Positions 12,516 through 25,195 of a stretch of DNA of 52,636 bases are shown piece by piece. How positions within the stretch are numbered: position 1 is the first letter of the stretch; the number at the start of each line of letters is the position of its first letter. The notes under the pieces were generated by a model. That model was not told the origin of the DNA and did not search any database. It saw nothing but the letters and a program-made list of their open reading frames with translations. Origin of the DNA: Silene noctiflora (taxonomy: Eukaryota > Streptophyta > Magnoliopsida > Caryophyllales > Caryophyllaceae); contig VHZZ01000689.1 of NCBI GenBank assembly GCA_009801015.1, positions 142,640-195,275 of the forward strand. The letters are read 5' to 3'. The position numbers were made by a program, and so were the translations under genes.

Positions 12516-14578
12516 TCAAGGAGGGGCCGGCAGAGAAGAATCATCCCTATGATGAAATAACTTAACTAGTGCTCGGCGTTCACAATCCTACAAGAAACAA
12601 GCATTCCCAAAAATAATCACTCAGTTACAAAGTTCAACAATGATAAAATTGTTATGTACTCCGTATTAAATAAGAAAGACTAGTTGCATATATACTGTAT
12701 ATAGAGACCGTGAACAACACTAAACTTACACCTGCTATAAAGTACAGTGTTATAAGAGCTCTCAAATTACAGTCAACATGTTTGTTTCTTAATTCTGTTG
12801 AAGTGGAAGGTATAAGTACGAGATATATAAGAAAAGAACTCTCATTTGCACTTGGAACCGACTACAGGCAGAAAGAACCACTGAAAGAAAACTTCTTACC
12901 CTACTAAACTTCTGTATGTTCAGCAATAAGATGTTATATGAGAAGACAGTAAATGGAGCTAAGAACTAATTACTCTCTATCTCCAATTTCAGTTCTGAAC
13001 AAAAGCACCTAGTGTACTCTCATCGTTCACCAGATTCTTGAAGCTTTAGATCTACATACTCTAACCAAAGAATGGTCTCAGAACAGTCGATGAGCTATTA
13101 GAATAAAGAGCAAGAAAAGTGCAAAATGCTAACAGCAAACTCTCAAGTATATAACAAATGATTAAGCACTTATTAGCCAAAAAAGTAACCTTGAACATGT
13201 GAAGGAAGAATGGTCTACGAGAATTAGTTCGCTTTAACTTTAGATAGGTGTAGGCGAAGCTGAGTTGGTCCCGGGAGGTGAAACGATCGACTTCATTAAA
13301 CCAGAGACAAGAAAAGAGATTTGACATTGGCGTGTGGGCCCTGATTATAAATGAGCCTTCAGGAACATCTGCGCAAGAAGAATATGTGACATAATTAAAT
13401 GGACAACAGAGGGTTATTGCAAGTAAAGAAACCCCTTAAAAGGAACAGAGATTAGAACGTACAACTTGGAAGTAGTTTATGAGGGTCGGAGGCATCAAAC
13501 TTGGTGAGCCCGTCAGATCGGTAAAACATGAACTGCTCATCTATAGCAGTGTGGTTGTACTTATTAAGACGCTTATTTTGGAGCACCTCCTCCCACAAAC
13601 ACTGACGATCATAATGTTTCGAAATAGCATACTCTGACCGTGTTCTCCATAGAAAATGTTCCAGAATTAGCAATGGATCAGCATTAAGCCGCATCTTACT
13701 ATCTAGCCAGATTGAATACCTGCATAGTTGCAAGTGAGCCATCAACATTCAGAGATGATACTATTCACGACCAATTAATAACAATGGCACGAAGAACTAC
13801 CTAGAAGATGGAAATAGGCGATGAGCTAGAAGCTTCGGGACCTTGCCATTTCTACGCATGTCCTCGTATGGCAAATTCCTGACAACAACAATTCTCCATA
13901 AACCCATGCGTCCTCTTTCATCGGGAACATTTCCTTCAGCGGATAATTTTATCAATGTTTGCTCATCCAGGAACATAACAAAACATACATTTCTCTTGGA
14001 ATATTCACTGATCTGTTACAAGCAAATTCGTATGTTACACATTGGTTTCAAAATTTTATTTGCCTGCCAGAATTCCTGAGCCTGCCAAGAGCTCAGCCTC
14101 GATATGGAGAAAAATTGAAAATATAGACAACTTTACAAGGTGTAAAGATACGTCATCATCAATATGCATGATACACTCACCAATTTGCTAGTCGGCCTCC
14201 TTAGAAAATCAGAACTACCGAAGATGCAAGATGAAACAACAATAACACAGGACTGCATATACTTGGTGTCCTTATCATCCAATTTAAATCCAGAACCCCC
14301 AATTCCATCAGGCCCCTTTACAAAACCACAATGCAAAGTCTTATCCCCAGCACGAAAAGATTTCTCCCGCTCTTCAAGCGATTGATGTCCTCCAAATCTG
14401 AGATCAGATGGGCTCTTAATGAGTGCTTTATCCTCTTTGTCAACATAATCTAATTTAAACCTCATGAAGTTAATGTAATCTTTGGGCTCCAGGATATATT
14501 CAACACTTTTTGCAAATTCAATGTCACACGGATAATCTGTATGATAAATGATATAATCAGGAAAAAACCACACAAACA

Positions 14579-14617
<39 letters not shown>

Positions 14618-17216
14618 GGGGGAGGAGGGTGGCAGGATGTTGTCAGTAGGCAAGTTCAACATGTAGGTTATGCATGTACAACAACTTATGGTGGCATTGA
14701 TTATAGTAATCTACATAATAACAGAGAAATAATGTTACATAAAAATCCCAAATATCAGAATAGGCTAGCTATTTAAGTATGCATATGCTATCTAAGTTAA
14801 CATTCAAAGAAAAACAAGAGCATTTCAAGCATTACATTCTTTGGTTAGTTCTACTCCGACTATGGTGACAACAGAAATTATCTGCCTTCTGCCATATATT
14901 CCATTTTCAACCACAAGACAATGAGTCCTCCACAGATTAAGTTATGTCTGTGACAAAATAGCGCTTGTTACACGGGCAATCGTATGTGTATAGGACATGG
15001 GTACATATCTAAGGGTCTGATTCCACATGACTCAATTATTTACTCGGAACCTATCCTAAAATGAGGCTGTGAGGACACGCCTTTAAAACCAAAAAAAGAT
15101 AGTTATCAAGTGTTGTCAATTTATACAATCACAAAAGTAAAGTGTTGAAGTAACATAAGCAACAAGTGCCTTCATAGTTCATAGAGTAAATCTACACCTG
15201 GAATATCAAGTGTGTGACAAATAAAGATTAGCAGCAAACTGATGAAAACTTAAGCAATTATATACAACGTCGGCTAATTTACTACTCAGTACTTGGCAAA
15301 ATTTTATAGAAGTTTTAACATGGGTCAACGGTCAGCTGGGATCCTTTTAACCATTAATCTGGTACGAACTACAGTCTTCGCACAGTAAAAACTATAAAAA
15401 GAAAAAAAATGCATATCTAGAAATATACAGATGTAAAACAAGCTGAGCCAAAAATTAGTGTTGGCTAAGGTCAGTAATCAACTTCGGCCATTGATTTAGT
15501 TGACTAACTCAACAATCAACTCTACGGTGTTTAACTATCTGTTAGCATATTAATTTATGAAAATTTCCTTTTTCCTTCAAAAAAAATTATGAAAATCTCA
15601 GAAAGAGATGCAAGTAAATGACCTTACGCAACAACAGAGCTACAAGACTTTCACAACGCATAGCTGGTACAAAGTATACGTTAAACTCCGACAACCCCTT
15701 CCCAAGAATTTAACATGTGATTTACACCTCCACACGACAGAGCAAAAAGCACAGCACAGTCGATTAGACTTACGTTTCCGGGACCTCCGTTTTGGAGGAG
15801 GGTTGATCTCAGAAGCTTTATCTTCTATATCAATGGACGAGATAGATTCCAAGGTATTGTTGATCACTAAGTGTCCATCTTCTACACTAAAAGAAGAAGA
15901 AGATTGTCCATTTGAAATGTTCCTGTCAATTTCCTTTACACCTACAAATTTTTATCCTTAATTAGAAAAGATAGCAATTCATTGAAAGACCTTCCAACAG
16001 ATACACAAAATATTCTTTCAGGAACTAAACAATGTGATTCAGCGCACAGCTCACTGGGCCACTAGCTAGCACATGAGGTGCGGCTGTAGTATAAGGCACG
16101 CCTAATAAAGTGCACTACCATGCAATTTCATATATTTTGGCATATTCGCCATAATCCTAATTGAGGTCAATGTCTACCGAGAGACACGGGCCGAAAGGGG
16201 TCTAGATGTAAGAGTTACCAATGGGGTCCGGCTTCTAACTCGAGGTATCGATAAACTACTCAGGAGGAACCTGGCTCTATCCAGATCAGTTTTGATCACA
16301 CCGGCCTCTGTTGCCCGGTCCGGCTAGGTCAGGCTACTTACATCATCCTTGACCATGAATCCAACCACAAAGTGAAAGAGGGAAATCACTATACATACTT
16401 GATTTGTCATTAAAGAATTTATGAGGTAACTAGTGTTCACTTGGCAAGAGAAATATCATTGGAATACACACAAGAGTTTAGTGACATTCTTAACCTCATT
16501 TCCTTCGACACACCCCTTAGATTAGATTTGTAAGATCGTGCAGGCAAGCATTGTTTTCCCATCAAACCAAATTTCTACTTGAGATACGTAGAAGGTAAGA
16601 TTGTTTCATTACCAGAACAGCATCCTTCCCTTCGCCCATTATACCTAGCTTATATTTCTTTACCCGTTAAATCTCTTTAAAATCCCAGGAGAATGTGTGC
16701 ACAAAAAAACTTTGAAAATACAAATTTGTTTGTAAAAACAGTGCACCTCATTTGCATTTGTTGCCTTTACATGTTGCATGCTCTTCAAACTGGTTGCTTT
16801 CTCATACATGAGTACAACCACAAATGAGAAAGCAGCCGGATTAAAGAGCATACAACATCTAAAGCAGCATAGGAAAGAACACATATTGCATAAAAGGTTC
16901 TCATTCCCATAAAAAAACGATGAATCTTGTATCAAACAGTCTCACAAATAAGACTGTTCAACATAATTGTCTATGAACTAGGAAATATTGAATACAGAAT
17001 CTCACCATGGAAATGCACTTTAATACTGAAAAAGGTGACACACACAAAGCAAATAGCTCCAATAACCATCAACAAAACCGAGAGTCGCTGTCGACTTATC
17101 CAACCAAACCTCCTAGCCCTACGGCCAGCTCGAAGGGCAGTGCCACCATCAGTTCTATCATTCAATTTCGACACAACGCCTACAAGAACATCTCCTCTTT
17201 GGTACATACTTGTCAT
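12516..17216 (-). CDS. DUF616 / MUCI70-like putative Golgi glycosyltransferase, 7 coding exons
   Basis: Minus-strand coding exons: 17006-17216, 15774-15941, 14181-14536, 13801-14012, 13463-13719, 13190-13368 and 12516-12587. They give 484 residues with phase kept at each junction. A basic N-terminal tail precedes one membrane segment (about 45-64, LSVLLMVIGAICFVCVTF), the layout of a type II Golgi protein. A basic stem (KRRSRKRK) leads into the DUF616 domain (about 128-475). Its conserved blocks are FGGHQSLEEREKSF, TLHCGFVKGP, SSCIFGSSDFLRRP, KVPKLLAHRLFPSSRYSIWL, WFNEVDRFTSRDQLSFAYTY and DCERRALVKLFHHR. Arabidopsis MUCI70, the best-known member, is needed for pectin in seed mucilage; the reaction is only predicted. 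Length and order match shorter relatives such as At5g42660. A leader intron ends upstream of the ATG, with a likely donor near 17619. Confidence 0.9.
14582..14613. repeat. (AC)16 microsatellite in an intron
   Basis: Uninterrupted AC dinucleotide run in the intron between exons 2 and 3 of the DUF616 gene, preceded by an imperfect 'acacaaacacaaac' stretch. Likely length-polymorphic. Confidence 0.95.
16040..16340. other. GC-richer block inside intron 1 of the DUF616 gene
   Basis: This part of the 1-kb intron is clearly richer in G and C than its surroundings, for example 'gagacacgggccgaaagggg' and 'cggtccggctaggtcaggc'. It may be an inserted repeat fragment. I saw no terminal repeats, target duplication or coding frame. 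Confidence 0.3.
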
Positions 17217-17760
17217 TCCTCCCTATAAGAATTCATTTTCACACAGCACATAAATCTTCACCATCAACCACCTCATCTCTGCAAATATTATTGCACTCAT
17301 CAATTTTATTTTTTCCATTTCTTATGATTAAAAATTACCTAAATTTCACAAAATTATTAACATTTGTCTCATTTAATTGAACCCTAAGCTGCCATTTAAA
17401 CTATAAATATCAGATTAATGAACAATTAGTCAAATACCCAATTCAAATTACACAAAAGGGTATCATAAAACTCAGAAATTAATCAAATTATTCTAACTCC
17501 ACGAAAGATGATTCATGTTAGTCGACCCCAAACCGTTTCGGAAACTTAATGCAGATTAAACTACTTAATATATCATGCAAAAGAAAATACAAATAAAATT
17601 AAAAGGGCGAAGAAAGTACCTGTAATGGAAGATCTGAGTATGGGGGAAATTGGGAGAAATTAAATTGGCAAATATTTACAGAAGTCGGTGGTGTTGTATT
17701 CGATGAAAAAAATATTAAAAAAATGAATGAGTAGAGCTAGCTGCTAGCCTACGTAAGGCT
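17217..17760 (-). other. 5' leader, leader intron and promoter of the DUF616 gene
   Basis: On the minus strand a donor (CATTACAG/GTACTTTC) near 17619 points to a noncoding first exon at about 17620-17690 and a leader intron ending before the ATG at 17216. Upstream DNA is AT-rich with no clear TATA box chosen. Confidence 0.45.
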
Positions 17761-17844
17761 ACGTTGTGTAACTAATGTTGTTGAAGTGGACAAAACAATT
17801 GGGTTTTAAATTCATTGGTCTTTCGTGGGATCTCATTAGCATAA

Positions 17845-18325
17845 ATTTGGGCCAGAAATCGTATATACGATACCGTTTTATAATATGGACACGATATAGT
17901 ATACGGTTTGAGTTATACGGATTTTCATATATACGATACAAAAATTCGTATAATAAAAAACGTATTGTATCCGGGTTGAGCAAAAACGAAATCGTATATA
18001 CGGTTTCCGAAACAGTTTAAAGTTTTTGTATAAAAAATAAAAAATGCAAAGTTCCTCTTTTAACATTGCACTCTTCGAATGATGTCAATCATTCCCGTTT
18101 ACCTTCTCCCTCTTCCCCAACAACCACCAAAAACAGTTATATTTTGCCACTAACCTAAGCCACCGTCTTTTGAGCCTAAACTCACCCTTACTTCACCAAA
18201 TCTACATCTAGACGATTCGGCACTTGTCAGCAAACTGTTTTTGTATATACGAATTTCGTATACACGGTTTTTCGGATTCATATAGTGATTTTTTCAATTT
18301 TTAAAACTGTATACCTGATACGGTA
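17845..18325. repeat. ATACG/CGTAT-rich dispersed repeat
   Basis: The words 'cgtatatacg', 'atacgata', 'gtatacggtt' and their complements recur at 17860-18012 and again at 18240-18325, with a less repetitive centre. This looks like the internally repetitive ends of a non-autonomous DNA transposon. The right end (complement CCAGGGGTACCGTATC) could be hAT-like, but no matching left end was found. Open frames here are repeat-derived. Confidence 0.4.
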
Positions 18326-18329
18326 CCCC

Positions 18330-19440
18330 TGGTTGTAAGTTGTAACTGGTAAGTTTGTGAGTTGTGACCGAGTTTCGCTGAATAATAAAACACAGGTTTA
18401 AATTTAAAATTTTAATGTATTATATGAGAGTTGAAGTGTTATTTTTTTTTATCGTCTTTCAGAAAAAAATGGAATAAAAAAATCGGTCAGTAAGCTCATG
18501 ACAAGCCTTAAATTAATTTGTTCAAAGCTTAAATTTTACTTGGTATCGGAGAATACGAGTGTTACAATTAGTTAAGTAGTTATGATGTAAAATCACTTAT
18601 TGAAAAGCTAAACATTTTGTTGGTGTTTTTTTCTCAAATTAGAATCACAATAAAATTAGCCATATATTCATAGGTATAAAAGCTAAGTGAACGAATTTGA
18701 AATCTCAAAAATAACTTAAACTTAAGTATATTTCATTTTTTAAGCAGCTTTGATGTGAAACCGAGGATTGAAACTTCGTAAATTTCACTTTTATGTAATG
18801 ATTTGCTATAAAACCTTTGAAACTTGAGGTACCACATTGTTTAACCTAGTATCATCACTATTCAATTATCATTTGAGAATATGAATTTAGATTATAAATC
18901 AAACAACCTTCTTTTAATGAAATCATACAAAATATAGTGGAAAAATTTAATTAAAAAATAATTAAAAAAACAAAGGAAGGTTGTTGTCAAAAGGTTGGGA
19001 CAAAGAATACGTCAATTCCCTTCCATACCACATGCATGTGGCAAACATTAAACCAATAAATCTATGATGTGAGATTAGAGTAATTAATAGTACAACCATC
19101 AAATTAAAATTATTTGGCATCATATATATATAGTTTCATCCATTAATTAAAAGGGTTCCCATTCTATATTTGACTTTTGCTTATAAGATAAGGACATAAC
19201 ATAATCGGAAGTTTTCTCGTTATCTGGATTATCTCCGTTTCTTTTCTCTCATTTGCGGATATTTTATTCTGGTCTCAAGTTCAATTTACCTAAAAATTAA
19301 TTGTTGGAGGAGGAGAAGAAATAAGAGAAATAATTAAACACGATTTCATAAGAGAAAATGAAGAAGAAACACTTGATCTCTTTCATAAGACGGTTATATC
19401 TGTCTAAAATGTAAAACAAGTTAAATATTACCTCATATAG
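18330..19440. other. AT-rich intergenic DNA, nothing recognised
   Basis: No gene, RNA or complete transposon seen. A fragment near 19385 (AAGACGGTTATATCTGTCT) resembles the end of the GACGG/CCGTC hairpin family found at 31825 and 37696. Confidence 0.5.
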
Positions 19441-19442
19441 CC

Positions 19443-20643
19443 TGATGATAAGGATTTAGTCGTACGGCCTTAATCAAAGTAAACCCAACTTAGTACTAAC
19501 AAATAGCTAGTGGCAAGAAAGGTGTCGAATCCACAAGGAGGCGGTAATAATCTATTTGCTAAAGCAATAATTTGTCTTAAGGTAACAATTTTTGGGAGAA
19601 TGTTGGTTTGATTAACTAAATTAATTGCAATAAAATAAAAGATGAAATCAATAATATTAAAGAGTATAGGGATAAGTTCACTAGGTCAGTCATCCGAGGG
19701 TGATGATTTAACTAATTAATTGAGCAATTATGTTGTTTAAGGTCATAAGATCGGTCGATTCTATTATGCCCTTTAGATCTAACTTAACATGCGGTCGCTA
19801 TCATTAAATTAGTTTTATTCAATTGTCGCAGCCTATACTAGTCTTAACCCAGTCGGTGAAAATCCTAGTTTGCAAGACTAATTAATTAATCATGGCCAGT
19901 AACTAATCCATTCGATTCAGGACAACAATTAAACAACAACATAAAGCAATTTAACAATCAATTTATTAAGATAAACCCCTTCTAACAATCTAGATCCCTT
20001 TTCAACCTAGATTACGAAATTAGCTACTCATACTAATAATAACAACAACAATTAAAATAATAGAAAACATGATTGAAAGCATAAAAGATGAACAAAGCAA
20101 ATTAAAGAACTTTAAAAGAAAGATTAAATACCGTAATTAAAGGCTTAATGAACAAAGTATATATGTAGATCCCTAATTAAAAGCAAACTAAACTAACCTA
20201 TGAGTTTTTTTTAGAGTTATCCAGGGTAAAATACGTAAAATAAAGCATAAGCAAAAGAAGTACATACTCGATCGAGTACTCCATACTCGATCGAGTATAC
20301 CATTCTCCAAATCCTCAACTCTCGACATTCAATTCTTTTAATTGGTCTCCAGGTTCCTCGATCGAGTATTCAAGTCTTTCTCACTTCTTCGTGCAATCTT
20401 CTCTTCTCTTCCTTCATTCTTCTAGATTTTCGTGTCATGCTTCGTGTATCCCTTTATGTCAATTCCGCGGTGCTCCATTTCATTCTTTTTCTCCATAAAT
20501 GCTTACTTCCTGGATTAAACACCAAGTAACGGCAGTATCGACATTCAAATGTAAAAGGCATATAAATAATGTAATTTAGCACGAAAACTGTATTAAAACA
20601 ACTAAATGGGAGACATATAAATGTATATAAATATGACTCATCA
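19443..20643. mobile_element. Candidate solo LTR (retrotransposon fossil)
   Basis: Bounded by TGATGA on the left and TCATCA on the right, as LTR ends (TG...CA) are. It is about 1.2 kb, noncoding and compositionally distinct. A block near 19512-19545 (gtggcaag..aggtgtcgaatccacaa) resembles sequence often seen in plant LTRs. Two copies of CTCGATCGAGTA lie near 20270-20300. No flanking 5-bp target duplication was found and no internal retrotransposon genes are present, so this is at most a solo LTR relic of moderate to old age. Confidence 0.35.
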
Positions 20644-21333
20644 TCTGATATAAGTAGATGACAATGAGTTTACCATTTCTTCGACATTCTGCTACTTGTC
20701 TTATCTATTTGACCTGTTTTATTGTTGTGACGAATATGTCTATATATATATATATTAAACAAGAACTCGTGAAGAAACAAAAAATAAAGGGAATCCAAAT
20801 AAAATCGGTTTATAAATTACAGAGTTTAAAGCAAGGAGAACCTAGCTAATAGTAAAGGGTAACACTAACTACTCCAAACTTTCGAAAAATGGTTAAAATT
20901 TTCGATTTTGCAACCCCAAAATTCTCACATATGAAATCTTAACAGATGTGTAACACAACACGAGAAGAATTTTTCTGGGTTCGCTCGTAATTTAAAAAGA
21001 TTAAAAAAAAAAAAAAGTGGGAAATGTAAAACAAGTCAACCACCAACATTCCGACATGGGAAAAATGTATTATTAATAAGTAGAAAAAGAATGGTCATTT
21101 GGTTTGGTAAAACATCTTTGTCAATCATGAGCACCGGCATATTTATATATGTAGTTATCAATTATCATAAATCATAATAATACAGTTGGATTTGCACGTG
21201 AGCTTCTTCCTCCTTCATTAACCATTCCATATGGACTTGTCATTTTGAGACAAACTCCTTTGTCAATCACTCTTAATTATTTACATTTCTAATTTTGATC
21301 TACCCTACATTCTAATTATATCTTAATGAAATT
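20644..21333. other. AT-rich intergenic DNA, nothing recognised
   Basis: Contains a short TA run (about 20741-20754) and a 63-codon open frame (20658-20849) without coding character. No repeat ends were seen. Confidence 0.5.
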
Positions 21334-21670
21334 GATCATTCAACTTTGGAATTATATTCCGTCGACGGTCCTACAATAGTTTCAAATAGTATTATGCATG
21401 CAGATATCAACTAGTATAGCTAATAACATCACTAGTATAGTTCTCGTGCAAATGCACGACTTTTTTAGAGGAGGATATTAGAGTTTATAACAATTAATTT
21501 GATCATTCAACTTTGGAATTATATTCACTCGACGGTCCTACGCTAGTTTAAAATAGTATTATGCATGCAGATATTAGCTAGTATAGCTAATAACATCACT
21601 AGTATAGTTCCCGTGCAAATGCATGGTTTTTTTAGAGGAGGATATATATTAGAGTTTATAACAATTAATT
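21334..21670. repeat. 167-bp tandem direct duplication containing a Helitron-type hairpin
   Basis: Unit 1 (21334-21500) and unit 2 (21501 to about 21670) both begin 'gatcattcaactttggaatt' and end '..gagtttataacaattaattt'. Each contains CTAG followed by a hairpin (gttctcgtgcaaatgcacga in unit 1, gttcccgtgcaaatgcatgg in unit 2). Read on the minus strand this is a Helitron 3' terminus. The units differ at scattered sites and by a small insertion in unit 2. Confidence 0.85.
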
Positions 21671-21942
21671 TACAGTAATTTAACTCATTTTGAAATTTAA
21701 TGAGAAACTATAATATCGTTGTGTCTCATATGATGAGTTGTAAAATAGAATGTTCAATAGTTTTTCTCCGAATAAGATTTGTGTGTTCTATGAATACTAC
21801 TTTGTCAACATTGTTTTTAAAGAGAATGATATTATATGATTACATATTTACATCCATTAAAAGCATAAATAATTAAACAGATGATTTCTTGAGTAAAGAA
21901 TATATTAAGAAAGATTTTATTTATTTATGGCATGTAAATATA

Positions 21943-22117
21943 TTTTTTTTTTTGGTGTAAACCATCGGTTTAATCCGGATTCGAGCCGGGTAGGACTACT
22001 AGGGCGGTAAAGCTCTCCCTCATGAGTTTCAACACTGTTGCGTTCTCAGGGCTTAAGCACGAGACATCTGGTTAAGCTAGAACAACCCATTGCCAGTTGA
22101 TCTAAGTGCTCATGGGT
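21943..22117 (-). mobile_element. SINE, tRNA-headed, with target-site duplication
   Basis: On the minus strand the element runs from CATGAGCACTTAGATCAACT to a 3' A tract. It is flanked by an 18-bp direct repeat, ttatggcatgtaaatata (21925-21942) and ttatgatatgtaaatata (22118-22135), with two mismatches. It aligns end to end with the element at 44565, at roughly 85-90 percent identity by eye. The head has a B-box-like GTGCTTAAGCCC. Retroposition by a LINE is the known mechanism for such elements. Confidence 0.85.
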
Positions 22118-22239
22118 TTATGATATGTAAATATAAAGAAGATAATAATGAAATTAATTAATTAATGAGGGTATGAACCACTATTAGAAGCTGAATAATT
22201 AGGGGGAAAACTTGAGGGGGAAAAATTGGAGTTCTGTTA

Positions 22240-22330
22240 ATTTTTAGTATATAGGGGATTAGAGATGATAGTTATGACTTGGGTTCGAATCCTCTCGACA
22301 ACAAATTTGTCCTCGTGGCTCATTTTACCT
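22240..22330 (+). mobile_element. SINE-like fragment with B box
   Basis: Contains GGGTTCGAATCC (22281-22292), a near-perfect RNA polymerase III B box, followed by 'tctcgacaacaaa'. The same arrangement occurs at 38365-38455, so both appear to be tRNA-derived retroposons of a second SINE family. Borders and target duplications are unclear. Confidence 0.5.
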
Positions 22331-22393
22331 AAAAACGTTCTTATATAAACAACATTTTTATATAATTTGGAACTTTTTCTAATCTACGTTGTT

Positions 22394-22394
<1 letters not shown>

Positions 22395-22431
<37 letters not shown>

Positions 22432-22432
22432 T
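22395..22432. repeat. (TTA)n microsatellite
   Basis: About twelve uninterrupted TTA trinucleotide repeats. Confidence 0.95.
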
Positions 22433-23050
22433 TGGACATCCTGAAAATTTTAATTGGTTCGGTTTAAATCTTGATCGTATCAATTTACACAAGGAAATAA
22501 GCAAATTAATCACAAAGTCGCAGTTTTAATCATCAAAGTTGAACGAAAACCATAACGTAATTATAATAAAGTTATTACAAATTCCTTTTCTATCAATTGA
22601 TTGTTTACACTTTGTTGAAATATTCATCACAAAAGAATAAGAACGTAAATAAGTAGTCCGTAATTGGATAAGAGCGAGGGAAAAATAATGGAGATATGTG
22701 ATTAATATTGCTTAACAAATCCGTTTGAAAAATCCAGCATGCATGACAACACGAGTGTTAATGAAATAGACGTCCTATGATTGTTACTAGACTTACTACT
22801 TGCCCTAAACATAACATATTCTAAATCCATTGTACTATCGATTCCTTAAACAAGACGATAAAATCATAGTACCATTAATTAATGATTGATTAATATATCC
22901 TTTTTAGAATAATCTAAATCACTGTAAATGGAAATAATGCCAATGATTAATTACACCTAATTCCTAATTAATCATCAACATTATAAGCCGATTTCGAGTA
23001 ATCCTATGCTGATTATGATTAGATGGTAAAACCGTTATATCCATCGCCCT
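22433..23050. other. AT-rich intergenic DNA, nothing recognised
   Basis: No open frame of interest, no RNA gene and no repeat ends seen. Confidence 0.5.
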
Positions 23051-23527
23051 TACTACTAAGAGAATAAAAACTCGCTTGGTTTTCCCTCCAAAAGGCATCT
23101 AACTAATTAAGGTAACAACTATAATTTTCTTTCATTTCATTATTATCTTTTATATTCTTATAATTAAAGTCTAATTTTTTAAAAATTCATAATTATGGTT
23201 TTACCATTAAATTTAAATAAAATTGGTATTAAATTATAAGTTGCAAAATTTTTTAATAATAAAACAGTTATCAGTATAGATAATAAATTGACACACATTT
23301 ACTATTAACTTCATGATAAAAAAAAAAAACGAATTCATTAAAAAACATCGCAACTTAATTTTATTCTCTTTGATTAGTTTTTCATTTCATTTCTTTTCTT
23401 TTATATAAAAATACAATGGAGTGAAATATTAAATATTAATGAGGTGCAAATTTAATAAGTATAAATAATACACTAAAAAATTAAAAACTCTATATACCGC
23501 GCATGCATTGCTCGAGTTCTATACTAG
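23051..23527 (+). mobile_element. Probable Helitron, 3' end clear, 5' end uncertain
   Basis: Ends 'ataccgcgcatgcattgctc', a spacer and CTAG (23524-23527) followed by T. The element at 51461-51492 ends almost identically (ataccgcgcatgtattgcgc ... CTAG/T), and both are preceded by similar AT-rich DNA. A 'ttttccctc.aaaa' word near 23081 recurs near 50796, suggesting shared left parts. The exact start is a guess. Confidence 0.5.
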
Positions 23528-23989
23528 TTTAAGATTAAGACAAATACAACAAGCCGATTTCAAGTTTCTAGCCATTTATTTGACTCGTTTAAGTTAAGAA
23601 CGGATCTTTGAAAATATAATATTCCGTACGTAATTGTCTTTTCAATTAGATAGTGATAGTGATAGTACTGACTTTTTTATGGAGGAATTTTTTTGGAACG
23701 ATTTAATAATTAAAAAGTGAACTGTTCATTTGAAAATACAGCTTAACTAACATGTTGATGCAATCATGCAAGGCTTTCCTCTTCATCTATAGAAGTATTA
23801 TTTTCATCAATCGATCGAAAAAAAATATATGTGTGGAGTGTAAAGCAAATGTAATGATTATATCAAGTGAAGGTTATGATTCATGCATGTTTTAGGGTTT
23901 TAACTTTGATAAAAAGATAATGATATCTATTTATTTATTTTCGGTTAAATTTTACCTCGTTATTAACCAGGATTAGCGACAGAGAGAGG

Positions 23990-24545
23990 TGAGAGATCAT
24001 CGGGCTGAGATAACTCTGGTGCAGGCCGGGTCACTCAGGTTTGACCATGTTTGTCAGAGCTAATTAATAATTATGGTTCAGCCTACCTTTTCGGGTCGAG
24101 TCATTTATCATGTCACGCCATTTCGGGTCAATTGATGTATCGGGTTTGGGGTTAGTCATTATTGGGTCTAGTTAATTCATCGCATTATTTTAATTTTTTA
24201 CCATTAAGTTGTACTTTTCATCTTTTCGATCATTGTTCGGTTTAGTTACTTCGTTATTAAGTCCAACGTATCAAACAAAACATTAAATTGCTTTCATTTC
24301 GATCAATATTAAGCTTAGTAATTGTCGGGTCAATACCAAGTTGGTTTCATATCGAGTTAAGGCGGGGTTTAGGTTTTGGTCATTGTTCGTCGGGTTGCAT
24401 CGGGTGCTAGATTGCAAACGTGTCGGTTAGGGTAGATTTTGAGTATAATTAATTTTTCAGGGTCTATTACTTCCGCTTTTGGATTTGTTGGGTCGGTTCG
24501 AACTTGCCGGCTCTCGTACAACTCGACGAACTAGAACACGACACC
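23990..24545. repeat. Degenerate CGGGT-rich dispersed repeat (second copy)
   Basis: Rich in 'cgggtc', 'tcgggtt' and 'gagtcat' words. It shares ordered segments with 3975-4345, such as 'gatcaatattaagcttagta' and 'catatcgagtt'. No coding capacity or terminal repeats recognised. Confidence 0.5.
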
Positions 24546-25195
24546 ACAAAAAGAAAAAAAATCTGGACGACATTGAAACCCCAATTAACTTAATTAATCA
24601 CTTTCGAAAAAAAGAAGCAATTTAATTAATCCACTCAAATTAATTCATTGTTCGTCCTTAATCTTTCTTCGTCTCTTTTAATCCCAATTCCTTAGATTAT
24701 TTGAATAAACGTACAACTTATGATTGATGATTTGATGATACATGCATGAATTTGACATCAATGATTGATTTAATGCAAAATAATAGCAACTTTTTTTTTT
24801 TTTTCCTTTGAGTGAAGATGAAGCTAGCCACTTGGCTAGTAAAGTCTCCAGCTAGTTAGTACCATAATTGTGGAAGCATGCAAAGTGCTTATGAATCAAC
24901 CAAATTAAGCTTGTTCAAGAGTCATACATCCTTTCATAGAACGATAGAATGCCGTGGCGGAGTCAGGATTTATGTTTAAAGGATAAAAAAGTTCAGCGGA
25001 GGCGAATAAGTATTGTTATAAGGCAAACTTGAAAAATTTTGGAAAATTTGAGCTAAAACTTTCTCGCATTTTTCATTTATTAGCAGGGCTGCGCTCGGCC
25101 GTACAAAATGGATTAACAAAATGTAATAAAGCTATATAATTAGCAAGTTGTTAGTGAATACTCGTATAAAAATAATCAAGTTAACTATAACATAG
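24546..25195. other. Intergenic DNA with one transposon-end-like motif
   Basis: Mostly AT-rich. GTGGCGGAGTCAGGATTTA near 24954-24972 resembles the terminal motif TCAGTGGCGGAGTTAGG at 45234, so an element of that family may start here. Its other end was not found before the assembly gap. Confidence 0.35.

Noticed and set aside
14133-14609. 158-codon minus-strand frame beginning with a Val/Cys repeat
   Set aside because: The start is the (AC)n microsatellite read in an intron. The true exon is 14181-14536, entered by splicing.
20266-20362. Spaced CTCGATCGAGTA copies considered as a satellite or CRISPR-like array
   Set aside because: Only three irregularly spaced copies inside a candidate LTR, in a plant genome. 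No regular spacing or spacer structure.
22240-22330. Possible tRNA gene
   Set aside because: It has a good B box but no convincing acceptor, anticodon and D-arm pairing. It shares flanks with 38365-38455, so a SINE fragment is the better reading.
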